The notes: generated by a model not told the origin, from the letters alone. A stretch of DNA of 64,000 nucleotides from Nocardioides sp. REDSEA-S33_B3 (GCA_001627335.1 LUPK01000041.1:1-64000), one strand, 5' to 3'; counted from the first letter of the stretch, positions 25,783 through 34,909 are shown. Numbers and translations: made by a program.

Positions 25783-26862
25783 ATGACCGACAGCCCCTCC
25801 CGCAAGGTGCGCGTGGCCCTCGTCTTCGGGGGTCGTTCCGGCGAGCACTCGATCTCCGCGGCGACAGCGGCCGGGGTCATGAAGGCCATCGACCGCGAGA
25901 AGTACGACGTCCTCCCCGTCGGCATCACCCGCGACGGCGAGTGGGTGCTGCCCTCCGGCGACTCGGCCCGCTTCGAGCTGACCTCCGGCTCGTTGCCGGA
26001 GGTCACCGCCGAGGGCGGGCGCGAGATCGCGGGCCTGGCCGAGGCGGGGCCGGTCGACGTGGTCTTCCCGCTGCTGCACGGCCCGTACGGCGAGGACGGC
26101 ACCATCCAGGGCCTCCTCGAGCTCGCGGGGCTGCCCTACGTCGGTGCCGGGGTGCTGGCCTCCGCGGTCGGGATGGACAAGGCGTACATGAAGCTCGTCT
26201 TCGCCGGGCACGGCCTGCCCGTCGCGCCGTACGTCGTGGTGAAGCCGCGGGAGTGGGAGCAGAGCCCGTCGGCGGTGGTCGACCGGGTGCAGGCCCAGCT
26301 GCGGTTCCCGGTGTTCGTGAAGCCCGCTCGCGCCGGCTCCTCGCTCGGCGTGACCCGCGTCGACGACCTGACCGGGCTGTCCGAGGCGATCGAGGAGGCC
26401 CGCGTCCACGACCCCAAGGTGCTCGTGGAGGAGGGTGTCGAGGGTCGCGAGATCGAGTGCGCGGTGCTCGGTGGCCGCGCCGGTGGGCGCCCGCGTGCGT
26501 CGGTCCCCGGCGAGATCGTCGTCGACCACGACCAGGCCGGCTTCTACGACTTCGAGTCCAAGTACCTCTCGGCCACCCATGCCCGCACCGACGCCCCGGC
26601 CGACCTGCCCGAGGAGGTCGCCGAGCGGGTGCGCGAGCTGGCCGTGGAGGCCTTCGAGGCGATCGGCGCGGAGGGGCTGTCCCGGGTGGACTGCTTCGTC
26701 ACGCCGCAGGGCGAGGTGCTGCTCAACGAGATCAACACGATGCCCGGGTTCACCCCGATCTCGATGTACTCCAAGATGTGGGAGGCCTCGGGCCTGCCTT
26801 ACACCGAGCTCGTGGACGAGCTCATCCAGCTCGCGCTGGAGCGTCCGACCGGGCTGCGCTGA
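25783..26862 (+). CDS. ddl: D-alanine--D-alanine ligase
   Basis: A 359-aa ATP-grasp enzyme that makes the D-Ala-D-Ala dipeptide of peptidoglycan and is the target of D-cycloserine. Visible motifs are GGRSGEHSISA (N-terminus), HGPYGEDGTIQGLL, VKPARAGSSLGV, and the metal-binding NEINTMPGFTPIS at the C-terminus. ATG 25783, 10 bp after murF. Normal length. Confidence 0.95.
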   Translation: MTDSPSRKVRVALVFGGRSGEHSISAATAAGVMKAIDREKYDVLPVGITRDGEWVLPSGDSARFELTSGSLPEVTAEGGREIAGLAEAGPVDVVFPLLHGPYGEDGTIQGLLELAGLPYVGAGVLASAVGMDKAYMKLVFAGHGLPVAPYVVVKPREWEQSPSAVVDRVQAQLRFPVFVKPARAGSSLGVTRVDDLTGLSEAIEEARVHDPKVLVEEGVEGREIECAVLGGRAGGRPRASVPGEIVVDHDQAGFYDFESKYLSATHARTDAPADLPEEVAERVRELAVEAFEAIGAEGLSRVDCFVTPQGEVLLNEINTMPGFTPISMYSKMWEASGLPYTELVDELIQLALERPTGLR

Positions 26863-26870
26863 GCTCGGCG

Positions 26871-26958
26871 AGGTTCATCGGCCGGCCGACAGACCATGCC
26901 TCTGGCCGATGGACCTCCGTCGTCCTGCGGCAAGGTTCATCGGCCGGCCGATGAACCT
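26871..26958. repeat. Two related inverted repeats between ddl and the convergent Ddl-like gene
   Basis: Unit A has arms 26871-26883 and 26904-26916 (one mismatch) separated by 20 bp. Unit B, 26933-26958, is a perfect 26-bp palindrome whose left half repeats unit A's left arm (AGGTTCATCGGCC). The element lies between two convergent genes of the same family and can act as a bidirectional terminator; its duplication suggests a mobile or recombinogenic repeat. Confidence 0.85.
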
Positions 26959-26968
26959 CTCAGCCGCC

Positions 26969-27925
26969 TCAGGCCAGCACGCGCCGCACCAGGTCGAGGG
27001 TGACCTCGCCCAGCGAGGTGCCCGACAGGGTGCAGGCGAACGGCATCACCGAGGTCTCGGTGGTGCCGGGGGTGATGGCGGTCTCCAGCACGACGAACGA
27101 GCCGTCGGGGGAGACGATGAAGTCGCAGCGCGAGACGTCGGAGAGACCCAGCACCCGGTGCGCCTCACAGGCGGTGCGGCTGAGCTTCTCGATCACCTCG
27201 TCAGGGAACGCCGGCTTCTCCAGGGAGACGAACTCGGCGGTGTAGCGCGCGGAGAAGTCGAACTCGTGGCCCTTCTCGTAGTAGACCGCCACCGGGGTCA
27301 GCGCGCGCGGGCCGTCGGCGTCCTCGACGACCACGACGCTGACGTCGACGCCGTCATGGAAGCGCTCGATGACGGCGTCCTCGCAGTAGGCGTAGGAGCG
27401 CACCAGGGCCGAGGGAAGAGCGCCCATGCCGTCGACGCCGGTGACGCCCAGCGCGCTGCCGCAGCGGGTCGGCTTGACCACGACGCGCTCGCCGAGGCGG
27501 TGCATCACGTGCTCCATCAGTGCGTTGGCCCCGATGTCGCGGAAGGTCTGGGCGGACAGGCCGACGCTCTCGGGCACCGGGATGCCCTCGCGGCGCAGCA
27601 GCTCGCGGGCGGTGGCCTTGTCCCAGGCGACGCGGCAGGCGCGGCTCCCGGAGCCGACGAAGGGCAGGCCGATGAGCTCGAGCAGCGTCTGGATCTCGCC
27701 GTCCTCGCCGAACTGTCCGTGCAGGGCGGGCACCGCCGCGACGACCTTGTCCTGCTCCAGGCGGGTCAGCAGGTTGCGGTCGAAGTCGTAGGCCTCGGCC
27801 TCGACGCCGAGCTGGCGCAGCTCGCGCACCAGGTTGCGGCCGCTGGCCAGCGAGACGTCACGCTCGTGGCTGAGCCCGCCGGCGATGACGGCGACCGGAC
27901 CGGACAGCTCCTCGTGGGTGCTCAT
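26969..27925 (-). CDS. D-alanine--D-alanine ligase-like ATP-grasp paralogue
   Basis: A 318-aa ATP-grasp protein of the Ddl family. An N-terminal GGLSHERDVSLASG and a central HGQFGEDGEIQTLLEL align with the canonical ddl just upstream, as does VKPTRCGSALGV. The C-terminal metal block is degenerate: canonical NEINTMPGF becomes LETAITPGT, replacing the Mg-binding Asn by Ala. It is 41 residues shorter than its neighbour. It may have a different substrate or reduced activity. It is the last gene of a minus-strand operon with the DUF3515 and Lrp-domain genes (29-bp gap). Confidence 0.82.
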   Translation of the reverse strand: MSTHEELSGPVAVIAGGLSHERDVSLASGRNLVRELRQLGVEAEAYDFDRNLLTRLEQDKVVAAVPALHGQFGEDGEIQTLLELIGLPFVGSGSRACRVAWDKATARELLRREGIPVPESVGLSAQTFRDIGANALMEHVMHRLGERVVVKPTRCGSALGVTGVDGMGALPSALVRSYAYCEDAVIERFHDGVDVSVVVVEDADGPRALTPVAVYYEKGHEFDFSARYTAEFVSLEKPAFPDEVIEKLSRTACEAHRVLGLSDVSRCDFIVSPDGSFVVLETAITPGTTETSVMPFACTLSGTSLGEVTLDLVRRVLA

Positions 27926-27954
27926 GGCAGCAGGGTCCCACAGCCCGCCGACGC

Positions 27955-28452
27955 TCAGCGACAGCGGCTGACCCGCTCGAGGTGCTCGGTCACCGGGTCG
28001 GCGAGCGCCGAGAGCACCTCCAGGGAGCGCTGGCCGCGCTCGTCGGGTGGGAAGACCACCGCCACCCGGGGTCGTACGCCGATGGCGGTGGCGGTCACGG
28101 GTGACTCGGCGTCCGAGAGCTCGTCGGGGTCGATGAACCAGCCGACGCCACGCACCTCGTCGCACTCCGACGTCGCCTCGAGCGTCGCCGGCTCAGGCGC
28201 CCCGCAGGTCACCAGGGCACCGTCCGCGGCCGAGGGCAGGTCGGCGAGGAACGCCTCGCAGGCGGCCCGGCCGGCGGCGTCCAGCGGCTCGGCCCCGACC
28301 GGCTCGACCGACGTCCCCGAGCACCCGGCCAGCACGATCGACGCCAGCAGCGCGACCGCGCACGCGACGACGCCCCGGCTCCGGCGGGAGACGGGGCGTC
28401 GGACGCGCGCGGCGCTCGGCGGGGGAGCGCTCAGATGTGGACGACGGGGCAC
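27955..28452 (-). CDS. DUF3515 lipoprotein
   Basis: A 165-aa predicted secreted lipoprotein. A basic N-terminus and a hydrophobic stretch precede the lipobox VLAGC (C44). The mature part fits the DUF3515 family that sits in this position (next to ddl, Lrp and thiL) in Streptomyces. No in-frame ATG exists. I chose the GTG at 28452, which overlaps the preceding Lrp gene by 22 nt. Function unknown; cell-envelope location. Confidence 0.78.
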   Translation of the reverse strand: MPRRPHLSAPPPSAARVRRPVSRRSRGVVACAVALLASIVLAGCSGTSVEPVGAEPLDAAGRAACEAFLADLPSAADGALVTCGAPEPATLEATSECDEVRGVGWFIDPDELSDAESPVTATAIGVRPRVAVVFPPDERGQRSLEVLSALADPVTEHLERVSRCR

Positions 28453-28667
28453 GTGAGCGTGCGGGTGATGCCGTCGAGGTTCTGCACCTTCGAGACGACC
28501 AGCTTGCCCAGCTCGTCGACGTTGCGGGCCTCGGCGCGCACGATGACGTCGTAGGGGCCGGTGACGTCCTCGGCGAGGGTCACGCCCTTGACCTGCGCGA
28601 TGGCAGCGGCGACCTCGGCGGCCTTGCCGACATCGGTCTGGATCAGGATGTAGGCCTGGACGACCAT
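28431..28667 (-). CDS. Lrp/AsnC ligand-binding domain protein (stand-alone)
   Basis: A 78-aa protein made only of the RAM/Lrp ligand-binding fold (beta-alpha-beta-beta-alpha-beta; QAYILIQTDVGK at the start). It lacks the Lrp helix-turn-helix, so it does not bind DNA by itself. Such small proteins are expected to bind amino acids and form oligomers. It is the first gene of the DUF3515/Ddl-like operon. Confidence 0.88.
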   Translation of the reverse strand: MVVQAYILIQTDVGKAAEVAAAIAQVKGVTLAEDVTGPYDVIVRAEARNVDELGKLVVSKVQNLDGITRTLTCPVVHI

Positions 28668-28813
28668 CGTTGTCTCCCTCTGGGTCGGTTGCGCGGCGAC
28701 GCTGCCGCGGACACGTCACCCGGATGTGTCGGGCAGCAACCTACCCGCATCAGTGCCGTGGCACGACAGCGGCCGGTGTCCCCGGACGGCGCCGCGGGTG
28801 GTGGGATGGGGCC

Positions 28814-29779
28814 ATGTCGGACGCACCCCAGGCCCGCCCCGAGGACGCCACCATCGAGGAGCTCGGCGAGTTCGAGCTGATCGACGCCCTCACCGCCGCC
28901 TTCGAGCAGGGCGAGCAGGTGCTCGTGGGCCCCGGTGACGACGCCGCCGTGCTGCGGATCCGCACCGGCCACGTCGTCGTCTCGACCGACATGCTGGTCG
29001 AGGGCCGCCACTTCCGGCGCGACTGGGTGCCGGCACGCGACGTGGGCCACCGCGCCGCGGCGCAGAACCTCTCCGACATCAACGCGATGGGCGGCCGCGC
29101 CCACAGCCTCACCGTGGGCATGGCGGTCCCGGCCGACCTGCCGGTGGCCTGGGCCACCGAGTTCGCCGAGGGCTTCGCCGAGGAGTGCCGGGCGGTCGGC
29201 GCCAGCGTGGTCGGCGGAGACCTGACCCGGGGCGACCAGCTGGTCGTCTCGGTCACCGTGCTCGGTGCGTGCACGGTCGCGCCGGTCCTCCGCAGCGGCG
29301 CGGAGCCCGGTGACGTCCTCGCGCTGGCGGGGCGGCAGGGCTGGGCCGCCGGGGGCCTGGCGGTGCTCGGCCGCGGCTTCCGCTCGCCCCGGGTGCTGGT
29401 CGAGGCCTACCGACGGCCCGCTCCGCCGTACGACGCCGGGCCGGAGGCCGCCGCGGCCGGTGCCACCTCGATGATCGACGTCTCCGACGGGCTGCTGTCC
29501 GAGGCGGGGCACCTCGCCCGGGCGTCCGGTGTCCGCATCGACGTGCGCACCGGGACCCTGGAGGTCCCCGAGCCGCTGCACGCGGTGGCCGCGGCGACCG
29601 GGTCCGACCCGCTGCGCTACGTGCTCGGCGGGGGCGACGACCACGCCCTCCTGGCGACGTTCGCCGACGCCGCGAGCGTGCCGGCGGGCTGGACCGTGAT
29701 CGGCGCGGTCACCGAGGGGGAGGGCGTCACCGTGGACGGCGCCCCCTACGACGGGCCGGCCGGCTGGACGGCCTTCTGA
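28814..29779 (+). CDS. thiL: Thiamine-monophosphate kinase
   Basis: A 321-aa PurM-fold kinase that converts thiamine monophosphate to thiamine diphosphate. Motifs are GPGDDAAVL (metal-binding Asp pair), STDMLVEGRHF, and the C-terminal MIDVSDGLLSEA and GGGDDHALL. ATG 28814 follows GGGGCC; no clear ribosome-binding site. Family-typical length. It faces rpmB convergently. Confidence 0.95.
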   Translation: MSDAPQARPEDATIEELGEFELIDALTAAFEQGEQVLVGPGDDAAVLRIRTGHVVVSTDMLVEGRHFRRDWVPARDVGHRAAAQNLSDINAMGGRAHSLTVGMAVPADLPVAWATEFAEGFAEECRAVGASVVGGDLTRGDQLVVSVTVLGACTVAPVLRSGAEPGDVLALAGRQGWAAGGLAVLGRGFRSPRVLVEAYRRPAPPYDAGPEAAAAGATSMIDVSDGLLSEAGHLARASGVRIDVRTGTLEVPEPLHAVAAATGSDPLRYVLGGGDDHALLATFADAASVPAGWTVIGAVTEGEGVTVDGAPYDGPAGWTAF

Positions 29780-29832
29780 GACCTCTGCCGTAGGTGGCGG
29801 CGGGCGACGGGGGCCGCCGGCCCGGAACAGAA

Positions 29833-29864
29833 GAAGACCGCCACCCCTCCAGGTGACGGTCTTC
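29833..29864. terminator. Terminator between thiL and rpmB
   Basis: Arms GAAGACCGCCACC (29833-29845) and GGTGACGGTCTTC (29852-29864) pair over 13 positions with one mismatch and a 6-nt loop, followed by CCTGCATGC on one side and preceded by an A-rich tract on the other. It is 53 bp after the thiL stop and 52 bp from the end of the convergent rpmB. Confidence 0.75.
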
Positions 29865-29916
29865 CCTGCATGCTCCGTTGGTCTGGGTGCTCCTCAGACC
29901 GGTCGGGCGGCTCGCG

Positions 29917-30102
29917 TCAGCGCGAGACCTTGCCGGCCTTGAGGCAACCGGTGCAGACGTTCATCCGCTTCGGGGTGCCGTTGACCACGGCACGCACGCG
30001 CTGGATGTTGGGGTCGAAGCGGCGCTTCGTGATCTTGCGCGACCACGGCCGGTTGTTGCCGAAGCCAGGCTTCTTGGCGCAGATGTCGCAGACGGCAGCC
30101 AC
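29917..30102 (-). CDS. rpmB: 50S ribosomal protein L28
   Basis: A 61-aa ribosomal protein. It has CDICAKK at the start and CTGCLKAGK near the end, the four-cysteine (zinc-ribbon) form. GTG at 30102 gives the family-typical start VAAVCDIC, and a GAGTTCACG leader precedes it. It is divergent from fakA with 142 bp between, which should hold both promoters. Confidence 0.97.
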   Translation of the reverse strand: MAAVCDICAKKPGFGNNRPWSRKITKRRFDPNIQRVRAVVNGTPKRMNVCTGCLKAGKVSR

Positions 30103-30244
30103 CGTGAACTCCTGAGGATCGATGTGTTGGAACGAGTCGAGAGGGCCCGAGAGGCCGTGAGCGGCCCCGGGCAACCGCACAAGAGTATCGCCACACCCCT
30201 CGATCGCCGAATCGACGTCGGAGCGGCCCACTACCCTCGGGGCC

Positions 30245-31987
30245 GTGCCCGACCCGCGACACGACCAGCCGACCCCCACGATGCCCGACGGCGTCGAGGT
30301 GCTGCCCCGGGGGGTGAGCCTCGAGGGCGTGCTGCGGTTCACCGAGGTCGCGGCCCGCGCGCTCGAGGCCGCGCGGGAGGAGGTCGACGCGCTCAACGTC
30401 TACCCCGTGCCCGACGGTGACACCGGCACCAACATGTACCTCACCATCGCCGCCGCCCGCGACGCCGTGGAGACCGCGGTCGCGCAGGCCGGGGGGCCGG
30501 CGCAGTGCGGGGTCGGCCCGGGCCTGGAGGCGCTGGGGCGCGGGGCACTGCTCGGCGCCCGCGGCAACTCCGGCGTCATCCTCAGCGAGATGCTGCGCGC
30601 CCTGGCGCGGCGGCTCGCGGAGGCCGGTCCCGACGACCGTGCCGCCGCGGTGATGGCCGAGGGGATGCGGCTGGCCGCCGATGCCGCGTACGCCGCTGTC
30701 GGCACGCCCGTCGAGGGCACCATGCTCACCGTGGCCAGGGCAGCGGCCGAGGCCGCCGGCGAGGCCGTGGTCGACCCGGCCGCACGCACCCGCGACGTGC
30801 TCACCGCAGCGGCCGCGGCCGCCCGCGAGGCGCTGGCCGCGACGCCTCAGCAGCTGCAGGTGCTCGCGGACGCCGGGGTGGTCGACGCGGGAGGTCGGGG
30901 CTTCAGCGTCGTCCTCGACGCCGCCGAGACCGCCCTCACCGGCCGGGTGCCGCCGCAGGTGCGCACGCGCCTGGGCAGCCACCAGATCCCGGTGCCCGTG
31001 CTGCCCGCCGGGACCACCGGCGCGGGCGCCGACCCCGAGCAGACCGGCGGCGACCTGAGCGAGGACGGGCCGTCGTACGAGGTGATGTACCTCCTCGACG
31101 CGCCCGCCGACCGGGTGCCGGCGCTGCGCGAGACGCTGGCCGGCCTGGGCGACAGCCTGGTGGTCGTCGGGGACGAGCCGCTGTGGAACGTCCACGTCCA
31201 CGTCGACGACGTGGGCGCAGCGATCGAGGCCGGCATCGAGGCCGGCCGCCCGCACCGCATCCGCGTGACCCACTTCGCCGAGCAGGTGGCCGAGCAGCGG
31301 GCCGCCGCGGCGCCGCGCTCGGGCCGGGCCGTCGTCACCGTCGCCGCCGGCCCCGGCCTGGCCGCGCTCTTCACCGAGGCGGGTGCCGTGGTGGTCGAGG
31401 GCGGTCCGGGTCGCCGCCCCTCCACCGGCGAGCTGTTGGAGGCCATCACCGGCTGCGGCGCCCAGGAGGTCGTGGTCCTGCCCAACGACCCCGACTCGGT
31501 GCGCGTGGCGCAGGTCGCCGCGCACACCGCCCAGCAGGACCTCGGCGTGCGGGTCGTGGTCGTGCCCACCTCGGCGCAGGTGCAGGGCCTGGCCGCCCTG
31601 GCCGTGCACGAGCCGGGCCGGGCCTTCGACGCCGACGTGGTGGAGATGACCGCCACCGCCCGGCACGCCCGCCACGGCGCCGTGACCATCGCCGCCCGCA
31701 CCGCCATGACGATGGCCGGGCCCTGCGAGCCCGGTGACGTGCTCGGCGTCGTCGAGGGCGACTTCGCGGTGGTGGGCAGCGACCTCGACGAGGTCGCCGC
31801 CCAGGTGGCCGACAGGCTGCTCGGCGGTGGCGGGGAGCTGGTCACCGTCGTCTCCGGCGCGGAGGACCCCGACGGCGCGCTCGCGCACCGCCTGGCCGCC
31901 TGGGTCGAGGAGCACCGTCCGCACGTCGACGTGATGGTCTACGACGGGGGACAGGAGCGCTACCCGCTGCTCCTCGCCGTCGAGTAG
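30245..31987 (+). CDS. fakA: Fatty-acid kinase catalytic subunit-like (DAK2 domain, DegV-associated)
   Basis: A 580-aa protein. The N-terminal DhaL/DAK2 domain (residues about 25-220) carries the nucleotide/metal motif NVYPVPDGDTGTNM (51-64), with D57 and D59 as likely Mg ligands. A central FakA (YloV/VPA) region and a C-terminal part follow. FakA phosphorylates fatty acids bound to a FakB (DegV) partner. A FakB gene is not next to it here. The adjacency to recG/rsmD/coaD matches other actinobacteria. GTG start. Confidence 0.88.
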   Translation: MPDPRHDQPTPTMPDGVEVLPRGVSLEGVLRFTEVAARALEAAREEVDALNVYPVPDGDTGTNMYLTIAAARDAVETAVAQAGGPAQCGVGPGLEALGRGALLGARGNSGVILSEMLRALARRLAEAGPDDRAAAVMAEGMRLAADAAYAAVGTPVEGTMLTVARAAAEAAGEAVVDPAARTRDVLTAAAAAAREALAATPQQLQVLADAGVVDAGGRGFSVVLDAAETALTGRVPPQVRTRLGSHQIPVPVLPAGTTGAGADPEQTGGDLSEDGPSYEVMYLLDAPADRVPALRETLAGLGDSLVVVGDEPLWNVHVHVDDVGAAIEAGIEAGRPHRIRVTHFAEQVAEQRAAAAPRSGRAVVTVAAGPGLAALFTEAGAVVVEGGPGRRPSTGELLEAITGCGAQEVVVLPNDPDSVRVAQVAAHTAQQDLGVRVVVVPTSAQVQGLAALAVHEPGRAFDADVVEMTATARHARHGAVTIAARTAMTMAGPCEPGDVLGVVEGDFAVVGSDLDEVAAQVADRLLGGGGELVTVVSGAEDPDGALAHRLAAWVEEHRPHVDVMVYDGGQERYPLLLAVE

Positions 31988-32002
31988 CAGCCCCAGCCAG
32001 TC

Positions 32003-32038
32003 GCCCACCCAGCAGCCCACCCAGTAGCCCACCCAGCA
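32003..32038 (+). repeat. Short C-rich tandem repeat before recG
   Basis: Three copies of a 12-bp unit, GCCCACCCAG(C/T)A, at 32003, 32015 and 32027 in the 78-bp gap between fakA and recG, 28 bp before the recG GTG. A related C-rich sequence precedes smc at about 41022-41050. Probably low-complexity DNA, but its position so close to two starts is notable. Confidence 0.85.
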
Positions 32039-32065
32039 GCCCAGCCCCGGACAAGGAGACCAGTC

Positions 32066-34285
32066 GTGATCACCGTGGACTCGCCGGTGCAGACCGTGCT
32101 GGGCGATGCCAAGAAGAAGACCGTCGACGCCGTCGTCGAGGGCCTCGGTCTGCGCACGGTGGGCGACCTGTTGCGCCACTTCCCCCGCAAGTACGTCAAG
32201 ACCGGCGAGCTCTCCGAGGTCGACGCCCTGCACGAGGGGGAGATGCTGGTCGTGGTGGGCCGCGTCGGCGAGAGCCGGCGCCGCACCTACACCGACCGGC
32301 GCACCAACCGTCGCGCGTTCCGCGTCGAGGCGGTCCTCGAGACCGACGGTCCGCCGCTGTCGATGACCTTCTTCGCCAAGTCCGAGCACATCGCGTCCTG
32401 GCACGAGCGACGCCTCACCGCGGGTCGACGCGGGATCTTCCAGGGCAAGGTCGGGCGGTTCCGCGACACCTGGCAGCTCACCAACCCGCAGATGGTGCTC
32501 ATGGGCACCCCCGGCGAGGACGCCGCCCAGCTCGCCCTGGAGACCCTCGGCGACCTCTACCCGATCTACCCCCTCACCGCGAACGTCGAGTCCTGGGACC
32601 TCCAGCGCGCGATCTCCTTCGCCCTCTCCGTCGTCGACGACCTCCCCGAGCTGCTCCCCGGCGGGCTGCGCGAGCGCGAGGGACTGCTCGACGTGCGGCA
32701 GGCGCTCGAGTGGGTGCACCACCCCGAGGACCGCGGCCAGGTCACCCGGGCCCTGCAGCGGTTCCGCTTCGAGGAGGCGCTGACCACCCAGCTGGTGCTC
32801 GCGCGCCGTCGCCGGGCGCTGCACGCGCAGGGCGCCCGACCGCGCACCGGGGGCGGGGGACTGCTGGCGGCCTTCGACGAGCGGCTGCCCTTCGAGCTGA
32901 CCGGCGGTCAGCAGCAGGTGGGCGCGGAGATCGAGGCCGACCTGGCCCGCCCGCACCCGATGAACCGGCTGCTCCAGGGCGAGGTCGGCTCGGGCAAGAC
33001 GCTCGTGGCGCTGCGCGCGATGCTGCGCGTGGTCGACTCCGGTGGCCAGGCCGCGCTCCTGGCGCCCACCGAGGTCCTTGCCCAGCAGCACCACCGCTCG
33101 CTCAGCGCCATGCTCGGCGACCTCGCGGGCGGTGGGATGCTCGGCGGGCACCCGGAGGCGACCACCCTGGAGCTGCTGACCGGGTCGATGACCAGGGCGC
33201 AGCGCACCGAGCCGCTGCTGCGGCTCGCCTCCGGCGAGGCGGGCCTGGTCGTCGGCACCCACGCCCTGCTCGAGGACGTCGTCCAGTTCGCCGACCTCGG
33301 CCTGGTCGTGGTCGACGAGCAGCACCGCTTCGGCGTCGAGCAGCGGGCGGCGCTGACGGACAAGGCGGGCACCCCGCCGCACGTCCTGGTGATGACCGCG
33401 ACGCCGATCCCGCGCACGGTCGCGATGACCGTCTTCGGCGACCTGGAGACCTCCACGCTCTCCGAGCTCCCGGCCGGCCGCGCACCCATCCAGACGACCG
33501 TGGTCCCGCTCGCGGACGCCCCGCACTGGATCGAGCGGGTCTGGCAGCGCGCCCGCGAGGAGGTGGAGAAGGGCCATCAGGTCTACGTCGTCTGCCCGCG
33601 CATCTCCGGCGACGTCACCGAGCAGGGGGAGGGCGACGCCCCCGCCGTCGAGGGGGAGACGCGGCCGCAGCGTCCGCTGGCCGCTGTCGAGGAGGTCGCC
33701 GCCGAGCTGGCCGAGGGCCCGCTCGCCGGGCTGCGCGTCGGGCTCCTGCACGGGGGGCTGCCGGCGGAGGAGAAGGATCGCACCATGCGCGCCTTCGCCG
33801 CCGGTGAGCTCGACGTGCTGGTCTCCACCACCGTCATCGAGGTCGGCGTCGACGTCGCCAACGCCACGACCATGGTGCTGCTCGACGCCGACCGGTTCGG
33901 TGTCTCCCAGCTCCACCAGCTCCGCGGCCGGGTCGGCCGAGGCGGCCTGCCCGGCCTCTGCCTGCTCGTGAGCCACGCCGAGGTCGGCAGTCCCGCTCGG
34001 GAGCGGCTCGACGCGGTCGCCTCGACCACCGACGGCTTCGAGCTCAGTCGCGTCGACCTCGAGCAGCGGCGCGAGGGCGACGTGCTCGGCGCCTCCCAGT
34101 CCGGCTTCACCTCCAGCCTGCGCGACCTGCGGGTCCTGCGCGACGAGAAGACGATCCTGCACGCCCGCGAGGTCTCCTCACGGATCCTGGACGAGGACCC
34201 CGACCTCGACTCGCTGCCGTTGGTCCGTGACCTCGTGCTCGACCTCGAGGAGTCGGTGCGCGCGGAGTTCGCCACCCGCTCCTGA
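32066..34285 (+). CDS. recG: ATP-dependent DNA helicase RecG
   Basis: A 739-aa helicase that regresses stalled replication forks and processes Holliday junctions. Walker A GEVGSGKT at residues 305-312, Walker B VVDEQHRFG, and the helicase C-terminal motifs (TPIPRTVAMT, VSTTVIEVGVDVAN, QLRGRVGRGG) are present, after an N-terminal wedge/OB domain. GTG at 32066, preceded by AAGGAGACC. Length typical for actinobacteria. Confidence 0.97.
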   Translation: MITVDSPVQTVLGDAKKKTVDAVVEGLGLRTVGDLLRHFPRKYVKTGELSEVDALHEGEMLVVVGRVGESRRRTYTDRRTNRRAFRVEAVLETDGPPLSMTFFAKSEHIASWHERRLTAGRRGIFQGKVGRFRDTWQLTNPQMVLMGTPGEDAAQLALETLGDLYPIYPLTANVESWDLQRAISFALSVVDDLPELLPGGLREREGLLDVRQALEWVHHPEDRGQVTRALQRFRFEEALTTQLVLARRRRALHAQGARPRTGGGGLLAAFDERLPFELTGGQQQVGAEIEADLARPHPMNRLLQGEVGSGKTLVALRAMLRVVDSGGQAALLAPTEVLAQQHHRSLSAMLGDLAGGGMLGGHPEATTLELLTGSMTRAQRTEPLLRLASGEAGLVVGTHALLEDVVQFADLGLVVVDEQHRFGVEQRAALTDKAGTPPHVLVMTATPIPRTVAMTVFGDLETSTLSELPAGRAPIQTTVVPLADAPHWIERVWQRAREEVEKGHQVYVVCPRISGDVTEQGEGDAPAVEGETRPQRPLAAVEEVAAELAEGPLAGLRVGLLHGGLPAEEKDRTMRAFAAGELDVLVSTTVIEVGVDVANATTMVLLDADRFGVSQLHQLRGRVGRGGLPGLCLLVSHAEVGSPARERLDAVASTTDGFELSRVDLEQRREGDVLGASQSGFTSSLRDLRVLRDEKTILHAREVSSRILDEDPDLDSLPLVRDLVLDLEESVRAEFATRS

Positions 34286-34321
34286 TCGGGACCCGGCGGC
34301 TGCGCCCCTAGGGTGTGGACC

Positions 34322-34906
34322 ATGACGCGGATCATCGGCGGCAGTGCGGGAGGACGACGCCTCGAGACGCCGAAGGGGGACGCCACCAGGCCGACGAGCG
34401 ACCGGGTCCGCGAGGCGCTCTTCTCCGCGGTGGAGTCCTGGTGCGGCACCCTCTCCGGGCTCCGCGTCCTCGACCTGTACGCCGGCTCCGGGGCGCTCGG
34501 CTTGGAGGCGTGCAGCCGCGGCGCGTCCCACGCGCTGCTGGTCGAGAAGGACCGACGCACGGCCGCGGTGATCTCCACGAACGCCCGGACCCTGGGCCTG
34601 AGCGGCGCCCGGGTGGTGACCGGGGCGGTCCGCACGGTGCTCTCGGCCGCCCCTGAGCAGCCCTACGACCTCGTGCTGGCCGACCCGCCGTACCCCCTGG
34701 ACGACGACGAAATCGAGGCCGACCTGGCCGCCCTCGTCGAGCACCGGTGGCTGGCACCGGACGCCCTGGTCGTGGTGGAGCGCGGCCGGCGCAGTCCCGA
34801 GCCCGCGTGGCCGGTCGGGTTCACCGGGCAGCGCCGCCGCAAGTACGGTGAGACGACCCTGTGGTCGGCCGAGTGGCCCGGCCCGTCAGCCCAGCCGGAG
34901 GAGTAG
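34322..34906 (+). CDS. rsmD: 16S rRNA (guanine-966-N2)-methyltransferase RsmD
   Basis: A 194-aa SAM-dependent methyltransferase. N-terminal MTRIIGGSAGGRRL is family-typical, followed by the SAM loop LDLYAGSGALGLEAC and the catalytic ADPPY motif. It modifies G966 in helix 31 of 16S rRNA. coaD follows after 3 bp. ATG 34322 was preferred over GTG 34313. Confidence 0.93.
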   Translation: MTRIIGGSAGGRRLETPKGDATRPTSDRVREALFSAVESWCGTLSGLRVLDLYAGSGALGLEACSRGASHALLVEKDRRTAAVISTNARTLGLSGARVVTGAVRTVLSAAPEQPYDLVLADPPYPLDDDEIEADLAALVEHRWLAPDALVVVERGRRSPEPAWPVGFTGQRRRKYGETTLWSAEWPGPSAQPEE

Positions 34907-34909
34907 CGC

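Noticed and set aside
29894..34162. Very long open frame on the minus strand opposite fakA and recG
   Set aside because: It is antisense to two well-supported genes (DAK2 and RecG motifs). High GC content leaves few stops in shadow frames, and its protein is low-complexity with no domain.
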